The position numbers were made by a program, and so were the translations under genes. DNA of 64,000 bases from Tetranychus cinnabarinus (taxonomy: Eukaryota > Arthropoda > Arachnida > Trombidiformes > Tetranychidae): assembly GCA_022266195.1 (NCBI GenBank), contig WHVY01000001.1, positions 5,456,001-5,520,000 of the forward strand. Direction: 5' to 3'. The notes beneath the pieces are model-generated. The model worked only from the letters and a program-made list of their open reading frames with translations, was not told where the DNA came from and made no database searches. Of this stretch, positions 26,330 through 36,703 are shown one piece after another (positions within the stretch are counted from its first letter, which is position 1; each line of letters starts with the position of its first letter).

Positions 26330-27136
26330 TTACCAATCAACAAACTCAAATACTTGTTGTTCTTTCTGTTCGATTTTGTATTTCCATAGTTGTTTGTAAT
26401 TTTCTTGAACATTTGTCTCAAATCTTGGACCATTAGTTGAAATTAAGCGAAAAAATGCAATTTGAGATGCGAATCCGACATTTGGAAAGTCTTCTGTGGG
26501 TAAACCAACACCTGTAATTTCATAAACAAAATCTGGATAAGATTTTACCACTTTTTCGCACCATTCGGCAAACTGAGATCGCGTCCATTCAAATTTGTGA
26601 TCATAGTGACGAAAAGTCAGTTCCTTGTTACCAAAAACCACATTGAACTCAAAATTTGGTGTTGTTATAGCCACCAATTTTGGCTTATAGATACCGAAAA
26701 TACAATTGGCTAGTTCATCAACTTTACTCTCTTCCATGTGTTCAATCACTTCAACACAAGTTATAGCATCTAAACCAATTAATCGAGGATCAGGTTTGCA
26801 AATATCACCTTCGTAAATAAGTATATCTAGCTGGAACTCTCGACCAAGAACATAATCACAGGCAACTGGTTCAATCCTCCGATTAGCATATTCCAGCACA
26901 AATCTGTCCCTGTCAACGGCGATTATTTTCTCAACATGTTTTATTGTTTTGACAAACCTCAGAAGATTACCTTCTGCACAGCCCAGATCAGCAACAGATT
27001 TGATAGGTGTTGAGTGATTCGCAATTGCTTTTACCACTGCATCATAACGTTGTAAATAAAGTGGTGGAGTAAAAATGGTTGGAGTGCTTTCCAAAGCTAT
27101 TTCCTTCTGGTCCACTACTGGTACTTCAACAGCCAT
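26330..27136 (-). CDS. Hen1: HEN1-type small RNA 2'-O-methyltransferase (intact copy)
   Basis: Intronless open frame of 268 residues. HEN1 methylates the 2'-OH of the 3' terminal nucleotide of piRNAs and Argonaute-loaded siRNAs, protecting them from tailing and decay. Diagnostic features are FTPPLYLQRYDAV near the N-terminus, the SAM motif VADLGCAEG (48-56), the acidic AVDRDRF motif, the metal-site cluster EVIEH (Glu129, Glu132, His133), and FRHYDHKFEWTRSQF with the fourth ligand His at 177 or 180. SQIAFFRL near the end is also family-typical. The chain is the catalytic domain with little else, shorter than the fly protein. It is the only copy in the window with a complete frame; at least six broken fragments lie at 31-40 kb. 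Its 5' flank up to about 27250 is also duplicated at 38386-38500, so copying was at DNA level and included the promoter-proximal region. Confidence 0.93.
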   Translation of the reverse strand: MAVEVPVVDQKEIALESTPTIFTPPLYLQRYDAVVKAIANHSTPIKSVADLGCAEGNLLRFVKTIKHVEKIIAVDRDRFVLEYANRRIEPVACDYVLGREFQLDILIYEGDICKPDPRLIGLDAITCVEVIEHMEESKVDELANCIFGIYKPKLVAITTPNFEFNVVFGNKELTFRHYDHKFEWTRSQFAEWCEKVVKSYPDFVYEITGVGLPTEDFPNVGFASQIAFFRLISTNGPRFETNVQENYKQLWKYKIEQKEQQVFEFVDW

Positions 27137-28901
27137 TGTGATTTACAATTTGGAATCAACAATGTTTATGAACAATGAATACAGTAGTGATTCGGATAAA
27201 GTTGACAAGTCTTCAGTGAATTAACAGGAAAACAAAGACAATACTAATATTTAAACACAATCAATAAATTAATTAATGGAGCTGCACTTAACCAAAAGTT
27301 AACTAAAAGTGTAACTGTAAGTGTCAACTCAATGCTCATAAGCCATATTTCGATATTCGGATCCGATATCTGTACTAGAAGATACTATTATTCTGTGTTC
27401 GATTTGGCAGTTTTATCACAATTTATCGGTTCAACAATATTCTTATCATTAACAATATCTTAAGTAGTAAGGATAAAGGCCAAAAATAGGAAAAAAGACT
27501 GCTTACCGTTCAAACAGGTTATGATTTAGACTTTCAAGAAACATAACACCTAATTTTCGTAATAGATATAGTGAAGAGAAGGCCAAGTTAAAGAATATAA
27601 CGGACAATGATTTTCACCTTTGGCCATCTTACCACTTGTCTCAACTGATCTTCGCCTTATCGTTTGTTATTTATATTTTTTGCTGTTTGTCTTCTGATAG
27701 CTTCAACAATTGGTTTGCTATCCAATTTGTGTGGCCTCTGTCACTTGATTTTCTTGATTCGCCTTCACTCGTACCCATTTCTTGAGTTTATTGAATAAGC
27801 CTCTTAAGCTTGCACTTGTACTCTGGACAGATGTAGACTGATGCTCATCAACGTTTTCTTGTTTAATTAGCATGTTAGTGATTAACTTGAAACTATGAGG
27901 ATGGATGTACTACTGAACCAAACAATCAGAGATAAACTTGATTTTAAGATAGGAAGGCATGTCTCTTACATAATTATGTTATCAATTGCTATTGATATTA
28001 CTCGATATTTTTCATAATCATCTTTTAGCTTTTTTATTTTTCATTAATATCTGATTGAATAAGACAATTTTCATGCAAAAATCTCTTCAGTCGTATTTAC
28101 AATGAAACATTTTGTTGGTAATAAATTATTACTAATAAGCATAATCATACTGTTATCATTATTAAGAATTGCAATTTTAGTTAAAATACTCTTCAAATCA
28201 ACTTATGCTACTAACCCAAGATGCAGTATTTGATAAGACTATAGCCATTTGCTGAATTTTCAATGATCATTAACATGAAAAGATAATTTATTCTGATGAT
28301 GAATGAACCTCTTTAGCTGACTTAACTCAAAGGCATTCATTAATCACACTGTCAATATAAAGAAAATCTATTTATCATTAATGAAATTCACTTTAAATGA
28401 ATCAAAAGTTGATTCTAATTTACAAAAATGTTATATCGATACTTGAATCCGATATTTAAAGTAGATACTTCTCAATCCTGAGTCAGGATTCCTGTTTCAG
28501 GTTTGTTTTCGAGATGTACCGTTGTTCAAATTGCAGTTAAACTTGATAGCTTCAATTCATAGATTTAATAAACTATTTTCTCAATTTTGTGCCATGTTTT
28601 TATAATTGTTCAAAATTTTATTATAATCTATTTTCATGTTTTACTAATCTACGAATTTTTACGATCCTCAAAATAAGTTGACATTGGGTTAGTGTTACTG
28701 GTTTTTTCTTTCAATGTTTATAGTTTTTTCAGTTCATTTAAAAATATATAAAAGTAAAAAAGATAAACTCCAATCCTGATTTGTGCTAATTTTTGGAAAT
28801 ATATTGTCTACCGAAACTAATTATCAATCTACAATTATGATTCAACTCAATATTTCCTCCAGAGCCATTTGCTAACTGTCCATATTAGACGTGCCTTCAA
28901 C
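27137..28901. other. Divergent intergenic region, no gene seen
   Basis: 1.8 kb between HEN1 (-) and the MFS transporter (+). It contains a near-perfect palindrome GATATTCGGATCCGATATC at about 27350-27368 and a perfect one AATCCTGAGTCAGGATT near 28474-28490, either of which could be a factor site, though both may be chance. The 5' end of the transporter may extend into the right edge. Confidence 0.45.
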
Positions 28902-30644
28902 ATGGGTTATGTAAATATTCAGATATTAACATGTGTTTATTTACTCCAATTTTCAATGGTTGGTAATTTACATTTTGCTTCAATTTCGATTTGTTTTCCC
29001 ATAAATTGAACTATCTCTTATTCTCAATCTATTTTCAGGGTCTTGTTTTCGAAGTCGTCAGCCCAACACTTGATGAACTGAGGATTGTAACCAATTCAAC
29101 CAGTGATGCTATGTCGTTGGTATACTCGCTAAGATCTACTGGTTATGTTTTGGGATCGATAATAGGTAATCTTGTTTTTCATTACACCAATTTCATCCTT
29201 TGAATCTTTTTTGTGGATCAAAAGTTCATTGACTGTGTTCAAATTAAATATGTCAAGGATAGCAAGTTAAAAGCAATAGATACCAAATCCATAAGCTTAG
29301 GGTTTTATGTTTTCTGGATAAAATTTCAGCTCTATCATGTGATTTCTATCATTTGCAACCCATCTTATCAAAACATTCAATTTCTCTGAGTAAACTTTAT
29401 TTCACATAACCTTGGATTTATAGTTGGCTTAATTTAATCAAGGAAATTGCTAACATTAAAAAAGTAAATACAAATTACAAACATTGAATTTTAATAACAA
29501 AGCTCTTCTTTTTTCAACAGGAGGAGGAATTTTCCATTACTTTATTCCAATCGTATCTCTGTGTTGTGCAGTTTTTATCAATTCAGTGACTATTGGATTG
29601 GTAGGTCAAACGTATAATTTAAATGCGCTCTATACAATCTTCACAATAAATGGACTCACAACCGGAGTCATTGACGTTGGTACCAATGTTTGGATTCTTA
29701 GACTATTTTCGGATCGAAGTGGACCTTACATAATGGCTCTTTATACAAGTTTTTCACTTGGCACTGTGTTGGCTCCATTGTATTCTGCACCTTTCTTGCA
29801 AGAATCTCTATTAATAGGAACCATGTCCAAAATTCACATACCCTACTTGATAACAAGTATATTTACATTGATCCCTTGTCTTGGTTTAACTTATCTGTTC
29901 ATTCAACAGTTGGCTTTACGCTATGATGACAGAAACTTTTTCTCACGACGAGTAACCTACACAAGACAATCATCGAAAACTGCGCTCAACTCTCGAAGCT
30001 CTACAAGTTTTGGTGAGAAAACTTTAGTCTTACTTGCTGTTCTTATGATCATGATCTACAGTGGAATGGAGATTATATTTTCTGAATATATGATTTCAAT
30101 GTTGAATCGCAGCAAGCTAAATTTAACAAGTTCAACAACATCGCAAATAAGATCAGCAACAAATGCTGCTTACTCCGTGGGCAAAGTGATATTTATTGGA
30201 ATCAGTACATTCATTCGTCCTTACAGAATAATCCTTCTGGATTCACTGGTTGTTATTTTTTCGGTCATCATGTTGATCATCTATTTCAATTCTTCTCTAT
30301 CCGCTATTTGGATTTTCAGCATTCTTTTTGGTCTTGGAACATCTTCTCTTTATCCTTCAATTTATCCTTTTGTTGAGACTTTCGTTGAGGTGGATTATTT
30401 CAAAGGATCTTTCTTCATCTGTGCCAGTGGATTAACTGCAATAATATTTCCAGTTTTGATTGGCAGCTATCTAGAAACCACTCCAACTCTCATTTTACAT
30501 CTTAAACTGCTCACAATGATTTTCACAATAACATTGGCTATTGTTATAAATATACTTGGAAGTCGGTTGCTTATACGCAAGCAAAGAGCTCCAGTAAATG
30601 AGGAGAATGACGAAAACCAAATTGACGAAAATGCAATCTACTAA
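28902..30644 (+). CDS. MFS transporter, sodium-dependent glucose transporter 1 (NaGLT1/MFSD4B) type
   Basis: Exons 28902-28958, 29039-29165 and 29521-30644 join in frame to 435 residues. The product is a multi-pass sugar or small-solute carrier of the major facilitator superfamily. Family marks are the N-half GLVFEVVSPTLDEL with STGYVLGSIIG, the motif GVIDVGTNVWILRLF corresponding to the GxxDTGxNxxxxxLW signature of NaGLT1 relatives, SGPYIMALYTSFSLGTVLAPL, and the C-half FGLGTSSLYPSIYPF. About ten to twelve hydrophobic segments are visible. The first exon is less certain: its ATG (MGYVNIQILTCVYLLQF) gives the expected first helix, but the frame stays open upstream past a possible acceptor at 28862, and its donor (ATG|GTTGGT) is weak. 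Transport substrate is unknown. Confidence 0.85.
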
Positions 30645-31200
30645 ATTTTAACAATGCAATTTAATTGCATCATTTTTACACTGGCTGAAGGATTATTTTT
30701 CTAAATCAATTCATAGTTTTTATCAAATCAAGATGATTTTTAAGAAGTTTTAAGTGTTGCTAATCCATCCTCAAAATTATCAATGTTTTCATTGTTTATG
30801 TTCAATTCACTGATTGAAATGTTTTAGTTCTAAATATAGTTTAATGGACAGCATTTAATCGATGACTATTATTTATAATGTTATAATAATATATAATAAT
30901 GTAATGTTATTGTTACAATAAATAAATTATGGATTTCTAGTGACCAAGACATGGACAATGATTGCTTCTCATCAGCTGTTGCCATGGTCCGATCTAATTA
31001 ATAGTTATCGGAAGAATCGATATAAACAAGAGTCAAAGCTTGTGGCACCTAATTTTTCTTGCTTTCTGACTTTTAATTCAATTTTTACTTTAAATTATAA
31101 AATAAGTTTCAGCAATCTGTATATTGTATTTATTTGCTTTTGATTATGCCAAATTTCATACACTGAATAATTGGGGTGAGTTTATGAATAAGTTTGAGAT
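30645..31200. other. Intergenic, no gene seen
   Basis: 3' flank of the transporter, AT-rich, with AATAAA near 30919. No open frame with recognisable features; the 67-codon + frame near 30940 is not supported. Confidence 0.5.
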
Positions 31201-31312
31201 AGTAATTGTAGTTTTTTCGAGCCTTTCAATTGACTTTAACTGCCTTTTTTGATTTTACCTTGCTGCAGTGGTCAATTTATCAACATCCTTATTTTTACGG
31301 AAAGTAAACTTT
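31201..31312 (+). pseudogene. Relic 5' part of a secreted-family gene (intron end and start of exon 2)
   Basis: This segment closely matches the intron end, splice acceptor and first codons of exon 2 of the intact family member at 33968-34708. Shared landmarks are TTCGAGCCTTTCAATT, the acceptor TTGCAG or CTGCAG, and the coding start TCAATTTATCAA...TTTTTACG...TTTATG. An intact first exon is not visible upstream. At 31313 the family sequence stops and HEN1 sequence begins in the same reading frame. Confidence 0.7.
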
Positions 31313-31911
31313 ATGGCTGTTGAAGTACCAGTAGTGGACCAGAAGGAAATAGCTTTGGAAAGCACTCCAACCATTTTTACTCCACCACTTTATTTACAAC
31401 GTTATGATGCAGTGGTCAAAGCAATTGCGAATCACCCAACTCCTATCAAGTCTGTTGCTGATCTGGGCTGTGCAGAAGGTAATCTTTTGAGGTTTGTCAA
31501 AACAATAAAACATGTTGAGAAAATAATCGCCGTTGACAGGGACAGATTTGTGCTGGAATATGCTAATCGGAGGATTGAACCAGTTGCCTGTGATTATGTT
31601 CTTGGTCGAGAGCTCCAGCTAGATATTATATTTATTTACGAAGGTGATATTTGCAAACCTAATGGCCATAACAACACCAAATTTTGAGTTCAATTTTTTT
31701 GGTAACAAGGAACTGACTTTTCGTCACTATGATCACAAATTTTAATGGACGCGATCTCAGTTTGCCGAATGGTGCCAAAAAGTGGTTAAATCTTATCCAG
31801 ATTTTGTCTATGAAATTACAGGTGTTGGTTTATCAACCGAAGACTTTCCAAATGTTGGATTCGCATCTCAAATTGCATTTTTTCGCTTAAATTCGTCTAA
31901 TGGTCCAAGAT
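31313..31911 (+). pseudogene. HEN1 pseudogene, internally deleted, fused to secreted-family leader
   Basis: The first about 110 codons are almost identical to the intact HEN1 gene (I see Ser42Pro and Phe101Leu), starting exactly at its ATG. After GDICKP the region coding the metal-binding EVIEH cluster is deleted, the frame shifts, and a stop follows at 31685-31687. The C-terminal part (HYDH to SQIAFFRL-like) continues in another frame until 31911, where homology ends in a TTCGAGA-rich stretch. Without the catalytic cluster it cannot be an active methyltransferase. It is inverted with respect to the working gene. Confidence 0.9.
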
Positions 31912-31930
31912 TCGAGAACTTCGAGACTCG

Positions 31931-32621
31931 ATTCGAGATTCGAGGACGTAAGAAACAAATTTTACTGATTTTTTGGTTTATCTAAACGAATAGATCATGA
32001 TCATTTGATAGTTAACATTAAATTACACTAATAGATTGAATCAAATCACCACTTAAAACTTAAGTGATCAAGTCACAATTGATTGAATAAAATTGGAAAC
32101 ATTTAATTAATATCTGCATATTGATTCTGATAAGACAATCGAATGTTAATGGTTTCGGTTATGCGGTTATTCGGTAATCTCATTTGAAGTTAGAACTGTC
32201 ATGGTCAAGGGTCACTAGGTTGAGCGGAGGCAAATGAGTTTTAAATACAGATACTTTTATAGCTTGTTCAGATTGTATAATTTTATAAACAAATATTGTA
32301 TCTGAAGCAAATTTGATAGCAAATTCAGCAGTTTTTTGCATCAAGTGGCAATCAAAACTTCCAAGTACTTATAAATGTATTATCAATAGAATTCTATTGT
32401 TTTTTCTTTTGCATTCAATTGTTCTCATTCTGAATTTCTAGGGCAATCATCGATAGTATGGACACGATAATGAGACTCAGATAAGATTAATGAAAAAATA
32501 ACGAACAGAGTGTCTATTGATGACTTGTATGATAATTTTTCCGGGATAAACCTTTTTTAATAACACAATAAGCAAGACAATTAAGACAAAACATAGCAAA
32601 TCAAGCAATGATTGAGCAAAG
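31931..32621. other. Intergenic upstream of secreted-family member A
   Basis: About 690 bp without coding potential. The promoter of member A lies at its right edge. Confidence 0.5.
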
Positions 32622-32657
32622 TATAAAAGTAGAAGTTTAAAAGTCATTCAATTCAGT
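32622..32657 (+). promoter_or_regulatory. TATA box and TCAGT initiator of secreted-family member A
   Basis: TATAAAAG at 32622-32629 is followed by an arthropod initiator TCAGT at 32653-32657. The A of the initiator lies 33 bp downstream of the first T of the TATA box, the classical spacing, and 115 bp upstream of the ATG. The 16-mer CATTCAATTCAGTGTT recurs at the same distance upstream of member C (35069-35084), where the TATA box is lost. Confidence 0.65.
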
Positions 32658-32769
32658 GTTGTTAACCAAAGTTGTGACTGGTTTAGTGAATCAAAAACAG
32701 CGATATAATTACAGAACAACTTTAATTGATTGTTTCCTGAATATTTTTTATTGATTTAAGGCTTTTACA

Positions 32770-33543
32770 ATGAATTATACGATTGGACTCATCTTTACAT
32801 GTAAGTTGTCAATGTTTTAGCAATTCTCGTTTCACTTTTGATATCTTTTTCAATTTTACTTCTTTACAGTGATCATTTTGTCAAAATGCTCATCATTGCG
32901 AGAATTGGACTTTGCAGAAAATTTATATGGAAGAATACCAAAGCCACTATTCACTGCTTTTGTTAACAGACGAGTTGACCAACTCAATGTTATATGCGAA
33001 AATGAAACTCTTTCTAATGCAACAAAAGTCTTTTGTCTGTCTACAAATAATTCATTATCGTTACTCCTGGATTGTCTAAGTTCTGATTCTGATAACTTCT
33101 ACATTCCAAAAAATTATACCCTTAAATACCCTGGAAAATATGATCTAAATAAATTTTACGAACAAACTGTGAAGATTATGAATAAGGTTTATGAATTTAA
33201 TAGCATTCCTGTTGATGTTTCTGTTGATGATTTCAATACAAGTTCATTGGAATCAGTTGATATTTTTCATTTTCCGGTTCTTTTGATCGATGCTTATATT
33301 AATGACATTAAATTGGTTCGTGAATATGAAGAAACATTTGGAAATCCAAAACGAGTTAGCGTGAAGATTGTCGAAATGTTAAACTCGTTATCCATCGAAG
33401 CAAAAAATCTCATTAATGTTGTTTATTGGGGGGACACTAAAGAACGAGAAATTACTCGAATAGCAATGGACCAATGTTTACAGCGATTTAAAGTTTTGAT
33501 GAAGATTTTTAGAAAAAATTTCTTGCAATATTCATCAGTTTGA
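32770..33543 (+). CDS. Small secreted protein family, member A
   Basis: Exon 1 (32770-32800) codes MNYTIGLIFT and is joined in frame (phase 1) to exon 2 (32870-33543), giving 234 residues. The short first exon plus the start of exon 2 form a signal peptide ending near SKCSS. The mature chain looks mostly helical, with four cysteines and several N-glycosylation sequons (NETL, NATK, NNSL, NYTL). Motifs shared with member B are ENxTLSNxTxxF, FYxQTVxxxNxVY, xAYIxDxxLVRxY and xAxDQxxxRxxxLxKxF. I do not recognise a known family. Signal peptide, tandem arrangement and fast divergence fit salivary or gut effectors of plant-feeding mites, but that is inference. It has its own TATA/initiator promoter. 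Confidence 0.85.
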
Positions 33544-33967
33544 AAATTTATTGTAAGCTGAAATTGAATACATTAAATAGATCAAAGTCAGTTAATTTAT
33601 CTTAAATATTTGCATGTCTATGTCTATGCTACTTTATGAATATTTTGAATCAATGTGTTTTTGTCATAAGTTGTCAGAAACAAAATTAACTCTTTCTCAT
33701 TTCTCACTATTCACTTTTAAAAGATACAAGATGTATTTTGAAATAATACGAGAAAACACACGGACTTATTTTGATGAAACATCTGTTAGACTGTAATTAT
33801 ATTCAATCAATATGAAATGATTAAACATTACAGAATAAGCCATTTCAATTGAACAAATAAAGTGTTCAGTAATTTACTTATTAATTTGTGCCTGAGTTTT
33901 ACACAGTTTTAGTAAATCAACAACAATAATAATTATATCTGGAGATTGACTATCTAATAGTCTTACA

Positions 33968-34708
33968 ATGAAATATACAATTGGATATATCTTTACGTTT
34001 GCATGTAAGTAATTGTTTCGAGCCTTTCAATTAACTTTAACCTTTTTGTTTTACCTTGTTGCAGTGATCAATTTATCAATATGCACATTTTTACGAGAAG
34101 TTGACTTTATGGAAAGCATGTTCGAACCAATTATACCGAGTCGGCTATTATCTGCTATGGTCAAGCGACGAATTGCTGAAGTCAATGCTTTTTACGAGAA
34201 TGCAACCCTTTCCAATACAACAAGAGCATTTGCCCTGTACACTAATCAATCATTAACAATGTTCTTGGATTTGTTGAGTACAGATGCATGTACAGATTCA
34301 AGTAATGATGCAACTGAATTTTACAAGCAAACTGTTTACAGAATTAATGAGGTTTATGATTATTTGGACATTGATAGTTATGATCGTTACACTGTAGATA
34401 CAATTTACGCACTTGATATTTATAATATATCAGCGGGTGTATTTAAAGCTACGATTAATGCTTATATCAGTGACATGGAATTGGTTCGTGACTATGCAAA
34501 ACAGTCCATATCAGTAAATATGGGAATTGTTAAAAAACTAAAAACGTTATCTAATGAAATGGACAATCTTTTTCATGATGATTCTTGGAGGAGCGACACA
34601 AACAAAACGATTGGATACAAAGCAATCGATCAAGGTATCTTACGATTGAGACTCTTGTTAAAATTATTCAGCAATGCTTGGGCCAAAGGTTGTAGCTTCA
34701 ATGTTTAA
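33968..34708 (+). CDS. Small secreted protein family, member B
   Basis: Exon 1 (33968-34004, MKYTIGYIFTFA) and exon 2 (34065-34708) join in frame (phase 1) to 226 residues. Intron position, phase and sequence match member A. The signal peptide runs to about SICTFLREVD. Sequons NATL, NTTR, NQSL, NISA and NKTI are visible. Shared family motifs include YENATLSNTTRAF, EFYKQTVYRINEVYDY, NAYISDMELVRDY and AIDQGILRLRLLLKLF. By eye the mature protein is well under half identical to member A while the exon 1 and intron sequences are much closer. Function is unknown; see member A. No clear TATA box was found, though a TCAGT lies near 33866. Confidence 0.83.
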
Positions 34709-35188
34709 TTGTTGAATGAATGTTCAATTTTCACCAAATGAATCCGCTAAAATTGACAAAAACTGAAAAGTTGAAAAGATTTGAACGTTTATTTCAAAAT
34801 ATATCAATGAATTCACCCAATGATCCAACAGTGGCAACTTAAACAGTCAAAAGGTAGTTGAAGCCAATTGCTGTGATTACATTCCTATGACAATATACAA
34901 ATATGGTTAAATTTTTACTCTACTAAACTTAACTTTGAAATTAAACTTGACACTCAAGTGATAAGTCACAATTGAGTGAATAAAATTGGAAACGTGAAAT
35001 TGCTATCTTTATATTGAGCTTATTATACAATTGATGGGTAAAACACATGAATAGACGGTTCAATATACATTCAATTCAGTGTTTTGGTCAAGTTTACATT
35101 GATTAAGCAAATTAGAAACAACGATTAAATTACAAAATCCATTTTATTAATTGTTTCAATATTTGTTATTGATTTAGTAGCTTTTACA
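34709..35188. other. Spacer with relic promoter of member C
   Basis: The 16-mer containing the TCAGT initiator is at 35069-35084 and the block just before the ATG resembles that of member A, but the TATA position reads ATGAATAG. Nothing else is seen. Confidence 0.5.
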
Positions 35189-35510
35189 ATGAATTATACG
35201 ATTGGACTTCTCTTAACATGTAAGTTGTTAATTTTTTTAGCAATTCTCAATTCGCTTTTTATATCTTTTTCAATTTTACTTTGTTTTAGTGTTCATTGTT
35301 TCAATACCCTTACCAAAGCGAGAAGAGGACTTTGCACAAAGTTTATGTCCTTATAAAAGTGTACCAAAGGTACCAACAACCGCTTTTTGTTGCCCAATGA
35401 ATTGTCCAACTCAGAGTCTGACACTTTCCGTTTCTCTTGACGAGTCAATTGACACTTATTGTTACAAAAAAAACATTTTGCTTCTTTACTCTTTGGTTGG
35501 TCCAGTTTAG
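35189..35510 (+). pseudogene. Small secreted protein family, member C (truncated or broken)
   Basis: Exon 1 (35189-35219) is nearly identical to that of member A (MNYTIGLLLT), and the intron (35220-35289) is also highly similar. Exon 2 starts LFIVSIPLPKREEDFAQSL, aligns with member A for about 30 codons, then a single-base insertion around 35385-35390 (TTTTTGTTGCC against TTTTGTTAAC) puts it out of frame, and it ends at TAG 35508-35510. The remaining two thirds of the family sequence are absent. It could in principle make an 83-residue secreted peptide, but decay is more likely because the TATA box is also lost. Confidence 0.75.
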
Positions 35511-36171
35511 ATGGTTTAAATGAGCCTACCTTGGTTGCTATATTTTTTGTCACTTTTAAAACAAAAATTATTGATGTAAACTGAAACAGTAAACAGATAG
35601 CAATTAATGGTATAATTTTTTCTCAGTTATGTGTCGATTTCCCATTGATCTGGTGTTATTCAAAAATGTGATGAATCGCAATGGATGATTCACTTTCCAA
35701 GGAAAAGTTTTTTTATAAAACTTGCAAAACCATGATAGATATAACGATAGATTGTGTATCGATGCTAAAGTATTGAACAAATTGTGTATATATTAGATGA
35801 TAAAAATATATTGAAATGAATTGTGAACTGAATTGATTAACCGTTGAAATGCTGTTTTGGTAAGGAATGACATGGCTACTCATTGAAACGCTTGTAACAA
35901 ATATGAATGCATCTAGGACAAAGGATCTAACACTGGCCACTCAAACAATCAAAAGATTGGGGAATCAGACAGTTATTTCATTGCTTAGAAACAAAATGAC
36001 AACATAGAGCAAAATATGTTTTTTTATCCTGATATCATTTAAGAAACTGTTTGCTTGATTAACCTAAACGGATATTGTAAAATAGATTGTAAATCAATTT
36101 TTTGGAACAGCAATATAGCAATAACATTCAAAAATAAGACATAATCAGAAATAACTAAATGTAGACCATTA
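35511..36171. other. Intergenic, no gene seen
   Basis: 660 bp, AT-rich, no supported open frame on either strand. Confidence 0.5.
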
Positions 36172-36177
36172 ACCATC

Positions 36178-36505
36178 AAACCATTAGACGAATTTAAGCG
36201 AAAAAATGCAATTTGAAATGCGAATCCAACATTTGGAAAGTCTTCTGTGGGAAAACCAACACCTGTAATTTCATAAACAAAATCTGGATAAGACCTTTTC
36301 GCACCATTCGGCAAACTGAGATCGCGTCCATTCAAATTTGTGATCATAGTGACGAAAAGTCAGTTCCTTGTTACCAAAAACCACATCGAGCTCAAAATTT
36401 GGTGTTGTTATAGCCACCAATTTTGGCTTGTAGATATCGAAAATACAATTGGCTAGTTGATCAACTTTACTCTCTTCACTGTGTTCAATACAAGTTATGG
36501 CTCTA
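36178..36505 (-). pseudogene. HEN1 fragment (C-terminal part)
   Basis: Reads on the minus strand from a degraded VEVIEH region through the conserved HYDHKFEW segment to a SQIAFFRL-like end. It has a deletion in the metal-site region and another near KVVKSYPDF that shifts the frame. There is no N-terminal half. Confidence 0.88.
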
Positions 36506-36703
36506 AGCTAATTTGAGATTCACTTTACGCGCCTTTTCAAGAAAATGGTATCATCATTATAGATGGAGTTAATCATGCAAAATTGTAATTGCATTTTGAA
36601 ATTCAAGCCTCGAATTTCATGTCGTATTTCTATTATTTTTTATTTTTGAATTGTGATTTATCTATTTAAATTGTTTTCGTTTATTGTTTAATAGACCTTC
36701 GAA

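Noticed and set aside
27350..27368. Palindrome near GATATTCGGATCCGATATC
   Set aside because: Single occurrence without conserved partner; kept only as a note, not as a regulatory site.
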